From: Lepraria neglecta
Lineage: Eukaryota; Ascomycota; Lecanoromycetes; Lecanorales; Stereocaulaceae
Reading direction: 5' to 3'
DNA: 64,000 bases
Assembly: GCA_033220425.1 (NCBI GenBank)
Contig: CM065651.1
Location: 1,302,001-1,366,000 of the forward strand
Below are positions 1 to 11,679 of the stretch, piece by piece (position 1 is the stretch's first letter; every line of letters starts with the position of its first letter). Below the pieces are notes generated by a model. The model had not been told where the DNA came from. It was given only the letters and a program-made list of their open reading frames with translations, and searched no databases. Position numbers and translations under genes: made by a program.

Positions 1-1
1 G

Positions 2-331
2 GCTCAGAGACAAGATGCTACAGCACAAGTCGAGGAGCCGGAGTGGGAGATTATAGAGATACTGGACAAGAAAGAGACTGTGTCAGGAACGGCATACAAG
101 GTACGCTGGAAAAGCACGTGGCTGCCAAAAGGTGAGCTGGGAAACGTACGGAAATTGCTGCGGGAGTTTGAGGCAAACGGCCGAGCACGGCATGGACGCA
201 AACGTGGCAGACCCGTTCACGCAGACAAGCTTGGTGATAGTTGTTTACTTCCATATGGAATTTGCATTGTCACCGGAGGATGTACACGTTTTCTTACCAA
301 AAGACATCCTGTCCTGCAATCTTGTACTTGA
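2..331 (+). CDS. chromodomain protein, C-terminal fragment (runs off window start)
   Basis: An open frame runs from the window edge to a stop at 331. About 50 residues near its start read as a chromodomain: EWEIIEILDKKE, then YKVRWK and a conserved Trp, then a helix ending LLREFEA. A basic tail RHGRKRGRPVHADK follows. Chromodomains bind methylated histone tails. This one could be a host chromatin protein or the tail of an old retroelement integrase; with the upstream part outside the window I cannot tell. It is unlike the chromodomain tail of the chromovirus at 18 kb, so it is not an obvious copy of that element. Confidence 0.5.
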   Translation, partial: AQRQDATAQVEEPEWEIIEILDKKETVSGTAYKVRWKSTWLPKGELGNVRKLLREFEANGRARHGRKRGRPVHADKLGDSCLLPYGICIVTGGCTRFLTKRHPVLQSCT

Positions 332-561
332 CTCGTGACGGGCAAACGCTGGGCTTTGTGTGCGCAGAGACTCATCATGACGATAACCAACTGCACCTTA
401 ATCGTTCAGCCCCTCACCCACCCCTAATATTCTATCCACCCGACGGTTCTCACAGCCATACCCTCAGAGGTTGAGAAGCGTCTCAATCTAAGCACATAAG
501 AGGCTGATTGGCCCACGATTCCATAAGATGTACCGGCACCCATTTCTCGTCACATGAAACG
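332..561. other. intergenic, nothing recognised
   Basis: Short gap between the chromodomain fragment and the 3' end of the kinase gene. Overlapping small reading frames here show no conserved motif. Confidence 0.5.
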
Positions 562-1332
562 CTATATATCGTCAGATCCCAGGCCCTGCAGGATCGCCTC
601 GGCTGAATTATATTCCCCGGCCCAGCACTTGTGGGTCACGCCGTTCATCAGGAGAGAATCCATCTCAGGGAACTGGCGCGATGCGAATCTCCCCTTGATT
701 TGCTCTTCATCATTAAAAGGATCCATGTCCGGAAACGGTTCGTGGCCCTGCATAATATGGTAGAAAGTTGAACCGAGAGCGAAGATGTCGGTCTTCCGGT
801 CAGAGTAGTTGGGATCGGCTCGAGGCATGAATGACTTAATGTTCTCTCAGGCAAGACCATCCTTGTCGACGCTCCCATCCGCCCAGAGAAGACGTCCTTG
901 GAAGTCGCAAAGTTTGACCGTCAAATTATCGTCCAGGAGAAGATTGTTGACGTTGATATCACAGTGAATGACACCTGCCCTGTGAGTCACGACGACAGCT
1001 TTGGTAGCTTGACGTCCCCATGCAAACCTCTGTTGCCATGTTGGTGTGTAGTCTTTAAGAAACTGGGCTATAGGTCCGCGCCGCGCACGTTCAAGTAGAA
1101 GACCGTCTTCTCTCTGGCCCTTGGAACCAATGATATGCTTGTGAGGTCCTATCTTTGTAAGGATTTCAGCTTCAAGGTCTAGAATCGTAAGTGCCATTTT
1201 ATCGCTGGGGGTCTTTGGGTACTTGAGGATGGTCGTCTCGTCCACGGTGCCTATGAAGCTATCGGTGCCTAGACCCAGGAACTCAATGACCCCTTCCGGT
1301 TTGTAGAAGGATCTGTAGACTTCCGTAGCCAT
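562..1332 (-). pseudogene. small fungal protein kinase with one in-frame TGA
   Basis: Reading on the minus strand from ATG at 1332 gives a compact kinase-like fold of about 256 codons in one frame. An N-lobe strand TTILKYPK supplies the usual Lys. The catalytic loop reads HCDINVNNLLL (HxD...N) and the metal-binding loop CDFQG stands where DFG is expected. A C-lobe with TDIFALGSTFYHIMQGHEPFPD follows. A single TGA at 847-849 interrupts the frame between the metal-binding loop and the C-lobe, and both halves remain in frame and well preserved. This looks like recent inactivation, a sequencing error or a rare read-through. The family is an expanded, single-exon group of small fungal kinases of unknown substrate. 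Confidence 0.65.
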
Positions 1333-1567
1333 TTTTGTATATGTCTGTTGTCGTGTTGCGCGTTGGGCATGTGTTGCAATCCGTTGCTTGATTGCTTTCT
1401 ATGCGATTCTAGAAGCCTGTTGCTAGCCGTTCTTTGTCTGTTTTGGGCATATATGGGGCCCTGGGGGCCCCCATTAGCTAGATATCCTTCCCAGCCTATT
1501 GCCACATTGCAACAGCATGATACAAACTAAGGTTCAGGTAATGATGTGCAAGGGTTGCTTGCCAACA
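1333..1567. other. intergenic upstream of kinase
   Basis: Presumed promoter of the minus-strand kinase. It holds a GGGGCCC..GGGGGCCCC palindromic patch near 1454-1472 and no supported gene. Confidence 0.4.
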
Positions 1568-1667
1568 CTTCTGTCGTGTGCAAGACTCTTGCCAATGCTT
1601 GGCATTGACACTTATTGCCCCCCCACCTCATTTTACATAGAAAAACCAACAAACATCAATATATCGA
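1568..1667 (+). repeat. terminal inverted repeat, left arm
   Basis: Exact reverse complement of 2380-2479. Confidence 0.9.
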
Positions 1668-2379
1668 CATATTTCGCTCCCACCGTCCCAATCAGGTAAA
1701 TATGAAGTCCCAGCTACTATTTATAGACTAATCCTTGGTGTTGCAGGTCTTCCACCGCCCCTCACACCCCTCACACCCCTCCCACCTCTTTGCGACACTA
1801 TATAATGCCGTACCGCCCAATCGACTCGGTTACTAAATCAAAAGCCGTGGTTCTTCTACATGGTCATTGGCGGCCTGACGCTATTGCTGAGAGGTCACAC
1901 TGCCACGAGTCGACGGTCTACAGATGGGAGCGAAGGATCCGGGCTTAGGCTCACTAAATTTGCCTGGAGTCCCTAGCAAAAGCGGTCTACTGCTTCGAAT
2001 ATATACTATTATGAAAAGAAGTCTTCTCCAATAGGTGGATGAGAACCCGTAGGTCTATTAGGACGAGATAGCGGAGTTCCTCCTTAAGGAATAGGATATA
2101 AGGGTACACCAGAGTAGTGTCTCCCGACTCCTCCTGGATAAGAGTCTCTTTAAGGCGCAAAGTTGCTGGAGATCTATAGCTTATATAGTAATTAGCGATC
2201 CAGCTCTATAGCAAGATAATATAAGACGAGGAGACACTTGGAGTTGGCGCTAGGGCTACTGGTCAGGGGCGGTGGCGGTGGGGGTAGAGGGCCTGGATCG
2301 AGAGGAATGGCGTCCAGACATTGCAACACCACCGTTTTCGTATTTAGGAGGCTTTAAGGCTTCAAATTTGACTATTATA

Positions 2380-2479
2380 TCGATATATTGATGTTTGTTG
2401 GTTTTTCTATGTAAAATGAGGTGGGGGGGCAATAAGTGTCAATGCCAAGCATTGGCAAGAGTCTTGCACACGACAGAAG
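2380..2479 (-). repeat. terminal inverted repeat, right arm
   Basis: Exact reverse complement of 1568-1667. Confidence 0.9.
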
Positions 2480-2694
2480 AGTCTTGCATACAACAATTCT
2501 CGAGCCGCCCGGCCTCGCGTCTTCTATTCTCTTCTCTCCACTCCTCGAAACTGGACCCCAAGACTGAGCGCTCTCCGTGCCTCTACTACACATAATAAGT
2601 CATACAGAACCTTTGCTTTTGTCTGACGCTCACACCTTGAATCATCAAGTACGACTCTGGACCTGTACGTCTTCTACATACCCATCTTCTTTCC

Positions 2695-3417
2695 ATGGAA
2701 TACAGACCACAATCACCATCTCGGCGCCAACCGCAGTCAGACTGGTATTTCAACGAGGCCGACGTGATTGAGCGTCAGATGCAAGCAGACGGTCACCGCA
2801 CCTGGGGCTATGTGATCTACCGCACGACCTACTCGAGCGACGACAACTGGGCCGAGTTCCTCCGGCGCCTGCGTTTCCACATGGAGGACACCTTCGACAG
2901 CTACAACGGCCGGGACATCCTGGAACTCTTCACCCTGACCGTCTTCTCGGATTCATCGCTCTTCGACGGAGCCGACACGCCCACGATCCGCGCGCATTTT
3001 CGGCAATGGGCGGAGAACGCATTTCGCGCCGAGCAGCAGCCGCAAGACGGTTCTAGCGGCGAAGAAGTACGCATGGGCCTTTCGCCGCGCTACCAGTTCT
3101 GCGTGCAGGTGGATGCGGCGGCATTGCACTCGGTCGTGCACGATGCCCCAGCGCCGCCAGCGATCGACCTTACGAAGAATGGCTGGGTGAAGCTCATCAA
3201 CAAGTCCTGGATCCCGCGCGAGGAAGACCCAAGAGCTCGCCCGGACCCGAATGCGTATGAGCCGATTGAAGGCGTGACGGAGCGCGATGTCGGTTGGATG
3301 AAATGCCCTTACCAAAGCGTCATGACGGAGTACTACTCGGGCAACGAAGGACTCAATGGGTGGAGAACAGAGTATTGTCGCCCGCCCAAAGTCGCCGGCC
3401 CTCCGTACGACGAATAG
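2695..3417 (+). CDS. hypothetical protein, single exon, 240 aa
   Basis: Intact single-exon frame from ATG 2695 to TAG 3417, preceded by a pyrimidine-rich leader. The protein is aromatic and acidic with no signal peptide or membrane segment. Visible patterns are WGYVIYRTTYSSDDNWAEF near residue 37, a conserved-looking FRQWAE helix near residue 103, and an IDLTKNGWVKLINKSW block near residue 158. From memory this resembles a widespread family of fungal hypothetical proteins with no assigned function; I cannot name a domain. It is more GC-rich and more regular in codon use than its flanks, so it is probably functional. Its 3' end faces the LysM gene with about 145 bp between the stops. Confidence 0.75.
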   Translation: MEYRPQSPSRRQPQSDWYFNEADVIERQMQADGHRTWGYVIYRTTYSSDDNWAEFLRRLRFHMEDTFDSYNGRDILELFTLTVFSDSSLFDGADTPTIRAHFRQWAENAFRAEQQPQDGSSGEEVRMGLSPRYQFCVQVDAAALHSVVHDAPAPPAIDLTKNGWVKLINKSWIPREEDPRARPDPNAYEPIEGVTERDVGWMKCPYQSVMTEYYSGNEGLNGWRTEYCRPPKVAGPPYDE

Positions 3418-3563
3418 CATGACAATTTTCTGTCTTGATGCTTTGAAGGACTGACAAGTAGAGAATGTGACGTGAATGATATTCCAGAAGATGTAACTAC
3501 GGCAAATGTGATTACAGATCGCATCACAAGACTCCCAATAACTTTTCACCGCTCTTTTCTCAC

Positions 3564-6444
3564 TCACGAAACTCCCACACAAACCGCATAGCCCACCCAC
3601 AAGTTCTGGCAGTTGTTGCCGATCGCAGGATTCCACGAATACAGCTCCGCAAACGTGTCGTTGTACTGTGATTCAATCTTCGCACACGAGTCGCCGCTCG
3701 CAATGGTGTAATACTGGTCACAGTCCGATGCGATGCCTGACTGAGTAGGCCCAGGCGCGGCTGCCGTTGCGGTCGCGGATCGCCGGACCCTGGACGCAAT
3801 AGGCATAATTGAGCCAAAGATTATTACAGTTACTCCCGACTGTGAAATAAGTTAGCTTCCACTCTAGGAACTCAATGGCAAGTGGGGCAATGGACATGAA
3901 CATACTACTTGGGTTCCAAGCGTAGAATTGCGCGAACGAGATTCCATAGGTCGTCTCGATGTTAGTGCAAGAATCTCCAGATTGCACGGTGTAATATAGT
4001 TTGCAGCCCGCAGCTTTACCGGAAGCAGTAGGGCCCATCAATGCGGTCTTGGTTCCTGTGAGAGTTGCCGTCTGAGATGGTGTCTTGGTCGGACCAGAAG
4101 TCACACTGCCTATTGGCTCGGATGCATTGACGCCAACACACACGGGACGCGTCTCGTTGGAGAGCAAATTTGCATAGAGATTCGTGTCGCAGTTGGAGGC
4201 CAGCCAGGTATTCCACGTCATCAGTTGAGAAGCGGTGACTGAATAGTCGCCTTCGATATCTTCACACATGTATTCTGCAAACTCTGGATTAGCAGACGCA
4301 TTCTCGCATCGTGGGTGTCATGGTTCCAGCAGGTGTCCAAGATGGCAAATCGGATAATGACTCACCTCCACTTTGGTAACCCAATAATTCTACGAAGCAG
4401 TCACAATTTGACGATGTGCCTGACAAGATTTGAGTAGAGTTGATCGGAGTGCAGTCATTGGGGGGTTGTGCAGCTGTGACTGTTAGCTTACGCGATGGTT
4501 CACAGTTCAGTAAGCATCTTACTTGTAGCATTGGTCTGCGCAACACAGTAGCTGTAGCCCGGCTGCAGGCTGCAGATGCTCAGATTCGAGGAAAGGCTAG
4601 GGTTCCACTCCAGAAGTTGGTCAGTCGTGACATCGAAGAGAAACGCGATGAACGAGCAATCGTTCTCGAGACTGGCATTGTAGTTCTGATAACTGTAGCA
4701 ACCTGAAAAGGTTCCAGGAGCTTGGGGTAGGTAAGTGGGGTTGTAAATGAATCCGGCATGGGGAGTAGGCGTTGTAATCGCGGTGTTGATAGAGGTAAAC
4801 GTGACTGGAGGGACCGTGATGCTTGGGGCACCACTTGTAATCGTATAGCCTGGGTAAGTTTTTATGTCACCAACTGGTTCTACGCAATAAGCTATTCCAA
4901 GGTCCAGATTCGTGCAATTGGCGTTGATCTCAGGATTAAGGAAGTAGAAATCGGACAAGGAAAGGTAATTTGCCACCGATACGAGACCGCATGTGTCGCC
5001 TGCAACGATCTAGATTGTTCGATTAGTGATCGTTTTCCATAGTGTAAGCAAGGATCACCACGGAAGTGTTTGTAACTTACTGTGTACCAATCGCCACAGT
5101 CTCTGTTTGATCCTGTCATAGCGTTTGTAGGTGCAGGTACAGCTGCAGTACCGGCAGTGCTAACGCTCAAGTTCGTAGGAGTGAAATAGTTGAGTGAGCC
5201 TCCGGGAGGGCTACATGAAAATAATTAACGGTGTCTGCTCATTGTTCCCTATTCTTCACTTCTCTTGACGAGAAAGGGCAACAGTCGCTTACCTGACACA
5301 AACTTCATATCCAATGAAATTAGCAACATTCTGGCAAAGAGAGTTGAAATTAGGGTTCCAGGCTAAGAACTGAGGGACAGTAATCGGTGGGTGCGCCAGG
5401 GTCACGGATGCACAGGTGTCCTGGGCTTGCCATGTGTACGTTTCGCATGTTGCGGGCGAGCACAGGTCTGTACCAACGGAAGCGTTGAAGTTCTGACAGT
5501 AGATGTCCAGATTGTTCTCATACAAAAGGCTATACGTCGAGACGTTGAGCTCTTGCGAGACTGATGTACACGTATCCGTAAGTTGCACGGCGTAGGATCC
5601 CGTGCAGGAAGGCGGAGGTGTGGCCGTAGCAGAGGCAGGGGCTGGAGCCGTAGCAGCAGTCGCATTGAGTGCGTATGTTGTAGGCGTCGTATAGCTGTAT
5701 TGTGTGGCGTTGCAGGCCGAGGCCAACGAGGCAAAATTGCTCGCCAGACCAGGATCGTATCCGAGTGGATTGCCTAATTGTAAGGCTTGGGCACCAAGCC
5801 AACAATCAGAGCAGCTTTGAGTGATGTTGAGATAGCCTTGAGTCGCCCATGTAGCAAGCTGTGGATCACAATATTGCCCAGTGGTGCTGCGGTCACATCT
5901 TAGTAGAATTCAAAACCACGTTTTTCGAGAATTTCATACCTGTCTTTCCTGCAAGCCAGATTGTACGTGTAAATGTAACTATCAGCGAAGAATGTGGCTG
6001 GAGAAGATCAGAAAAAGCGCCCGACTCCATGACTTTAGTTTGACTACCTGGATATTCGATATCATTAATCACAACCACATCTATACTTGCGGTGCATGCT
6101 CCAGCGATGATCGATCTTGCACTCTCGACAGATGATAGGCAGGAGGATTCACAGAGGTAGGGGATCCCATCGCTGTCGAGAAGGCCTCCGCTATTCTCCG
6201 TGTCAGTGGAAGAGAGGTTGACGGCATTCCAGGCCAAATCCGTAGGGGCATTCCAAGGAGAAGAATCCACTCACTCAATCCCCAAATCAGCCAAAGCGCT
6301 TGGGCAAGTAACGTTGGTGTTTAAAGCCTGCATGCAAGACGTGGTGAGGTTGTATGGCATTCCCATGGGAGGGCCTTGAAGTTGTTGCGACCCTATTGAT
6401 TTGATAAAGAGTGTTAGAAGAATAGGTAGTGAGCGGACGGCCAT
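3564..6444 (-). CDS. secreted multi-LysM protein, nine exons
   Basis: Start ATG at 6444 encodes a signal peptide (MAVRSLPILLTLFIKSIGSQ). Inferred exons: 6444-6275, 6190-6048, 5997-5940, 5886-5293, 5210-5081, 5009-4523, 4479-4366, 4283-3906, 3839-3564, all with GT-AG introns; about 780 aa. The N-terminal cysteine-rich part has the DSYIYTYNLAC...STTGQYC pattern of fungal LysM effectors. LysM-like modules follow: ETYTWQAQDTC, DWYTIVAGDTCG, a degenerate one, YYTVQSGDSCTNIE and YYTIASGDSCAKIE, most closing with NP.I..NC..LW..Y.YCV; about seven in all. LysM binds chitin oligomers, masking hyphae or hiding fragments from host receptors. The frame slips once between the last two modules (roughly 3775-3805): exon lengths sum to 2350, one over a multiple of three. 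In the unslipped frame the protein ends at 3718 and lacks the last LysM. Confidence 0.8.
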
Positions 6445-7175
6445 GTTAAGGCTCTTTGTGCGAGCGCTGACGCTCTAAGAGATTCTGTAATCAAAACGAC
6501 AAGCTGAACATGAAGGAAATGGAGGAATGAAAGTCGAGAAGATGAAAGGCTTGCAGAGGAGCCCGTCAGAAGGACTGTTACCTACTCTCAAGCACGGCCT
6601 GTTCCCCTTCAGACTGCATGCAGCATTTGCCGTCGGAGCAGATAATCTCGCGGCAATTCCAATCAAACTTTCACTCCCGTGCTGACTTGTGCATCGGCTC
6701 GGCCCAGCGTCAGCCAAGAGATTCCCAACACGCCGGTTTTGCGCTACTGTCCGTACCAACTCCCTGCTAGCAATTTCCTCCTCAGCCTCTTGTCCATCTT
6801 TTCATCCGTAATCAGTCCGTACTGACACGGGACGGGTTGAGCATGAACTATGTTGGCGCCCACACATCAGCCGCAAAGGCAACGGTAACTTGGATCAGCC
6901 GAAGAACTTTCCCCTTGCAGAGAGCGTCGCCGAGCCGCATGTCACAAATTATAATGGACGGCGGAATCAATGCGGGTTCTGGCGCTTACCTACATGTTGG
7001 CTCACTTCGGAACTCTGCCGTGCCGAAAAGATTGACATCTGGGAGTGGTCAGGGTTCACAGTTTGGAGGTACAGCGTGCCGCGATTCTATTTCTTCGTAA
7101 TTGATTTCCACCTTTCCTTAGATCATCTCGTCTCACACGTCTCTCTCTAGAACCTTCACAGTCTTTCTCTCGAGC
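6445..7175. promoter_or_regulatory. shared divergent upstream region of LysM and chitinase genes
   Basis: 731 bp separate the two start codons of oppositely transcribed chitin-related genes. Pyrimidine-rich leaders lie next to both starts. Small reading frames here show no family resemblance. The layout suggests joint control, but I saw no specific operator that I could name with confidence. Confidence 0.55.
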
Positions 7176-10100
7176 ATGGCCGACAAGCACTCTTCCAAGC
7201 GAAGAGCGGCCGGTGGGCTGTCTATTCTTTTGTTGGGTACTTTGCTTGCTTTTGTCGTTTACAACTCCGGAGTCGATCTATCGTCAAATGCAATTGTAGC
7301 ACGACATGCCGACGTTCTTGACTTTCAAGATATGCCTGATCATTTGACGAATCTCACATTAGAACGAAGGCAAACTTATCAATGCGGTCCTGGTAACCCA
7401 TGCACCAATGGGGCATGCTGTGGCGCAAGCAGTTATTGTGGCTATGGTGAGCGCTCAGCATAGGCAACAATTGATTGGCACAAAAGCTCATGCTCGACAG
7501 GCCCAACATACTGTGGGAAAGGCTGCGTTTCTAATTGCGGAGCTGTCGCGCAGTGCGGTCAGTACGCCGACGCTGCAGACAGAGATTGTCCTCTGAATAC
7601 TTGTTGTAGCCAGTACGGCTTCGTAAGTCCTGGACATGCAAGTATCTTTGGTCAAACCGAAGCTCACTCAACAAACCACAGTGCGGCACAACATCGGACT
7701 TCTGTGGAAGTGGATATCTCCGCCCCTTCAACAAATTGAGCGTCAAACTGACAACGGATTGTTACAGAGGGCTGTCAAAGCAACTGTGTCCTCAATCCCA
7801 GCCCGCCTGGCGGAGGTGCGGACGAAGCCATTCTCACCAACAAAGTGATTGGGTACTACGAATCTTGGGCCGCTTCACTTACTTGCCACGAAATAAAACC
7901 CACAGATTTGCCACTGGACGCTTTAACACAGTCAGTTGCGAGCGTGAATCCAGTCTTTCAGAGCAGTTGCTGACGGGCTGATAGTATCAACTTTGCCTTT
8001 GCGTACATTGATCCTGGCTCTTACGAAATTGTGACTATGGATACTTCCACTCCCTCAAGTTTATTTTCGGATACAACGAATGTCAAATCCATCAAGCCGG
8101 ACTTATCTGTCTTTGTCAGCGTAGGAGGCTGGTCAGTCCTGAGAGTCAAATACAAATGGTCAAACGAGTGCTAACAGTCACGAAGGTCGTTCTCGGATAA
8201 CAACACGGTACGAGTTCCAGACGTAGAATGGGTTTTCCGAGACATATGCTGACCCTTTCACTCTTACTTTGCAGGCAACACAACTGCTTTATGGTGAAAT
8301 TGCCGTCGACGCTGGGAAAAGGCAGACCTTTGCGAATAACGTAGTAAAGTTCATGCGCCAGTATGGTACGTTGTCAAAGAATCTTAAGTTTCACATTCCG
8401 GCGACAGAAGCTTTAGTCGCTTAGCGTCGGCGTGTTGTCACTGTGGACCTGTTTTGTGCTCTCGCTCACATGAGGAAACAGGCTTTGACGGTCTCGACAT
8501 CGACTGGGAATACCCAGGAGCACCTGACCGAGGCGGGAACCCCGACGACACCAAGAACTACGTCTTACTGATGCAGACACTTCGATCGACCTTCGATGCA
8601 AGCGGCGGTAAATATGGGCTTACGTTTACAACACCCTCATCCTACTGGTACCTGCGGTGGTTTGATTTGCCGAACATGATGAAATACGCCGACTGGACGA
8701 ATTTCATGACATACGATCTGCATGGTGTCTGGGATGCGAGTGACCCGATTGGAGCCATTGTGCAGGGACATACCAATCTTACGTATATGTGTCCTTTACC
8801 AATGACTTTGAATCTCGAGCTAATGTGGTGTACAGCGAGATCAAGTTAGCTGTCGAACTGTTCTGGCGTGTTGACATCTCACCGGCCGATATTGTCATGG
8901 GATTTGGCTTTTACGGCAGATCCTTCACGCTCTCTGATCCCAAATGTACTACTCCTGGATGTCCATTCAGCGGCGCCTCCAATCCCGGTCCTTGCACAGC
9001 CACTGGTGGAATTCTAGGCTACTACGAGATTCTGGACGTCCTCAACGAGGACCCTTCAATTCAGCCGGTCCACGATACTACTGACGCAGTCATGTACTTT
9101 GTTTTCGATAAGAACCAATGGGTTTCCTTTGACAACGAAGAAACTTTCCAGCAAAAGGTGGATTGGGCAAACGGCGTTGGACTCGGAGGTGCCATGATCT
9201 GGGCGTCCGACCTAGGTACGTAATGTTACACTCTCTTATATCACGGCTTCTTCTTGAATCAGGCGTTCCCTAATACTCACCTAGATGACGACAAGTATAC
9301 GGCTCACACCGCCCTACTTGGGCGAAGTATTGTATCAACAAGCACTCTCCAATTGGAAAACAAAGCTTTGTCCGCCCCGCAGGCTGTTATTTCGAGTATA
9401 GCTGGAGAAAATGGTCAAAATTGTTTTGCATATACGGGCAAATGTTTGCAAATTGACGACACCAACTCAATGCAGGCCGCCTGTGGATCTGGCTTCACGG
9501 TTGTCGGCTGGGACGATGCAGGTTGCGGCTCAAAGAAATGTGTAAGTCCGAACGTTTGGTGGGTCTATCTTGAACTTCAGTACTAAGAAGTGCATTCTAG
9601 CACTGCGGCAAACCCATTTGCTGTCCAACGAGTCAAGCACCAAAGCAGTGTATCTGGCGTGGTGACAACAACGGACAGGGATCATCTTCAGACTGTGATG
9701 CCCAGTGCGCGCCGGGAGAAATCAATATCAAAGGAATCAGATCTTCTTGGGGTGGCGGTTTCCTTAACGACGGCAATACCGACAAGTGCGGTCGTGGCTT
9801 CAAGGTCTTCTGCTGTCCAGATCCGGAGTTCCTCCAGTTAACGCAAGGTTGTAGCTATACAAAATGGTGCGTCCAGGCGAGTGTCGCGATGGAAAGTCTG
9901 AGCCCGTTATCTGACCTAGATACAGTCGAGCCTCCTGTCCAAGTGGACAAACAGCGCTCTTCACCAGTGCCGCGAGCTGCTGGTTCGGAACACAAACATA
10001 TTGTTGTCCGGGCCCAACCGATCTGACCGATTGTAACTGGGTTACTAAAACTGATTCAAGTGGCGTTGACTCCGACTGCGCAAATGCTGTGTGTAATGCA

Positions 10101-11679
10101 ACCCAGGTTGAAGTCCTCAGAAGTAATGGTGGAGATGGCGAAAATGTACGGTGCGCTTGTAAGTCTCACCGATACTGACGAGTTTCATGCTTGCTGGAAG
10201 CAGTATATGATATTCTTCTGACAAATCATTTAGGGGGAGGCAACAAGCCGCCTGCTGCAGCGTTCAGGTTGCACCTGTTACGCCGGCCACCTGCAGTTAC
10301 AATCTTTGCAACAATCCGGGATTCTGCACCAATGACGGAAATCCTGGCATCGCTCAGAATAAGCGAGATCTTGCCATCATCGACTCCGAGTCCAGTGAAG
10401 GCTTGCACACTTTGGAAAAGCGAGGGCAAGATCACTACGTTGCCAATCTTCCGAACGGAATTAACTTGGTTATCATAGCAACCGTAGTCAGGGCGATAAG
10501 CCAACTGTTCCAGGACCAGAATGCGAATTCTGGTCCTGTGCAACCTATACGCACTCAGTTCAGGTTAATACCAGGTTTTTGTATTGGTCCAGCAATAAAC
10601 CTAATACCGATTGGGCCCGGATTAAATCCCCCTGGCTTGACGGGTGACCAGACGGAGCATCCGCTTGAAGTGAGTGTGCTAATGTTTCCATACTACAACG
10701 ATTTATATCTTCTAACATGACTGCGTTCAGCCTCAATTTTCGAAACGCTACCTCGAAACTATTACCAGCGGACTGCTTAGAGGGACTACTGCACCACCCA
10801 ATAACCTTCAGCCTGTGAACGCCGACAATATAGGTCATTATTGGGATTATCCGCTCCATCAACTCGGCCAATATCCTAAAGTCGGAGGCCCGAGCGGTAT
10901 ACAGCCTGTCACTGCCAATGATCGAATGATGGAAGGGTTTGGCTCCATCGATTGGCCCAAACCGCTTATGGCAGTCGATCAAGAAATTAATGGACCTAAG
11001 GGAAGAATGTTCAAGCTCCAACCACCGACTGCGGTAAACCGGCTTACCCTGTTGGCGAGAAACGCAGTGCATAGTGATCAACAAATGGACGCAGATGCTT
11101 TGCTGTCGTCAATTCGGAGCGTGAGTCTTCACTGCATGCTTCTTCTGATCAGGTTTCGCCTTCATACTGACACAACCTACAGGCATTCGCCATTTTCGAA
11201 TACATGAACACCAACGAATTCATCACCAATTACAACCTCGCGCGTAATCAAGTTCGTACTCAGATCGGCTATATCGAGACAGTGTTCGCCAACGCAAATA
11301 TTCCTATAACTGGCGCTCAAGCATGGTGGGATGTCGTACTTGGTACGCAAAAGCAATGCATATAATGGCAATTCGTGACACTGGCTGACCTTTCTATCCT
11401 CCGTTTTCAGATGATTTCATGCGTCAGATGGAAACTTACATGATCGGCTGGGTGACGCAGGCGAATACTACCGCTGAAGCTGCTTATGTGGCAGCGAACG
11501 CGAACCTGCCCCAAGGTCAGACCCTGAGAACCTGGGCTTCAGTCCAGACTACCCTTAATCAGTGGCGAACCATGGTCGTCACCAACGGCGGACAAGGATT
11601 GAGATTTGCTGCGGCTACGTATTCCGCCGCTGTTCAACTGCCGCAACCTCCTGGCGGTGCTGGCGGTGGAGGTGCGTAA
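7176..11679 (+). CDS. GH18 subgroup C chitinase, killer-toxin-alpha-like, CBM18 modules, 16 exons
   Basis: ATG 7176 gives a signal-anchor (KRRAAGGLSILLLGTLLAFVVY). Exons inferred: 7176-7446, 7501-7622, 7682-7709, 7768-7930, 7985-8131, 8186-8207, 8275-8365, 8482-8782, 8836-9215, 9285-9541, 9601-9866, 9926-10158, 10234-10669, 10731-11120, 11183-11342, 11411-11679; about 1180 aa. Two CBM18 chitin-binding modules (NGACCGASSYCGYG; CPLNTCCSQYGFCG) precede a GH18 barrel with SVGGW, the catalytic DGLDIDWEY (Glu acid) and MTYDLHG. A cysteine-rich middle and a helical C-terminal half follow, as in subgroup C chitinases related to the Kluyveromyces killer toxin alpha subunit. No LysM is seen in this protein; the LysM modules sit in the divergent neighbour. 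The exon sum is one base off a multiple of three, so there is about one break or one misjudged junction. Confidence 0.8.

Larger units (their letters stand above)
1568..2479 (+). mobile_element. decayed Tc1/mariner-type DNA transposon with 100-bp TIRs
   Basis: Two 100-nt arms, 1568-1667 and 2380-2479, are exact reverse complements, bounding a 912-bp element. The interior keeps transposase-like N-terminal coding on the plus strand: a helix-turn-helix piece AIAERSHCHESTVYRWERR (near 1880-1940) and a second piece DEIAEFLLKE then DIRVHQSSVSRLLLDKSL (near 2061-2155), typical of fungal Tc1/mariner transposases. Stops interrupt it and the DDE catalytic region is absent, so the copy is non-autonomous. 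Each arm contains a small hairpin (CAATGC TTG GCATTG). No clean target duplication was found; the flanks near 1548 and 2481 share TGCAAG, so the true ends may lie slightly further out. Confidence 0.7.

Noticed and set aside
10226-10543. minus-strand open frame within the chitinase
   Set aside because: Shadow of a coding exon with chitinase family text on the plus strand.
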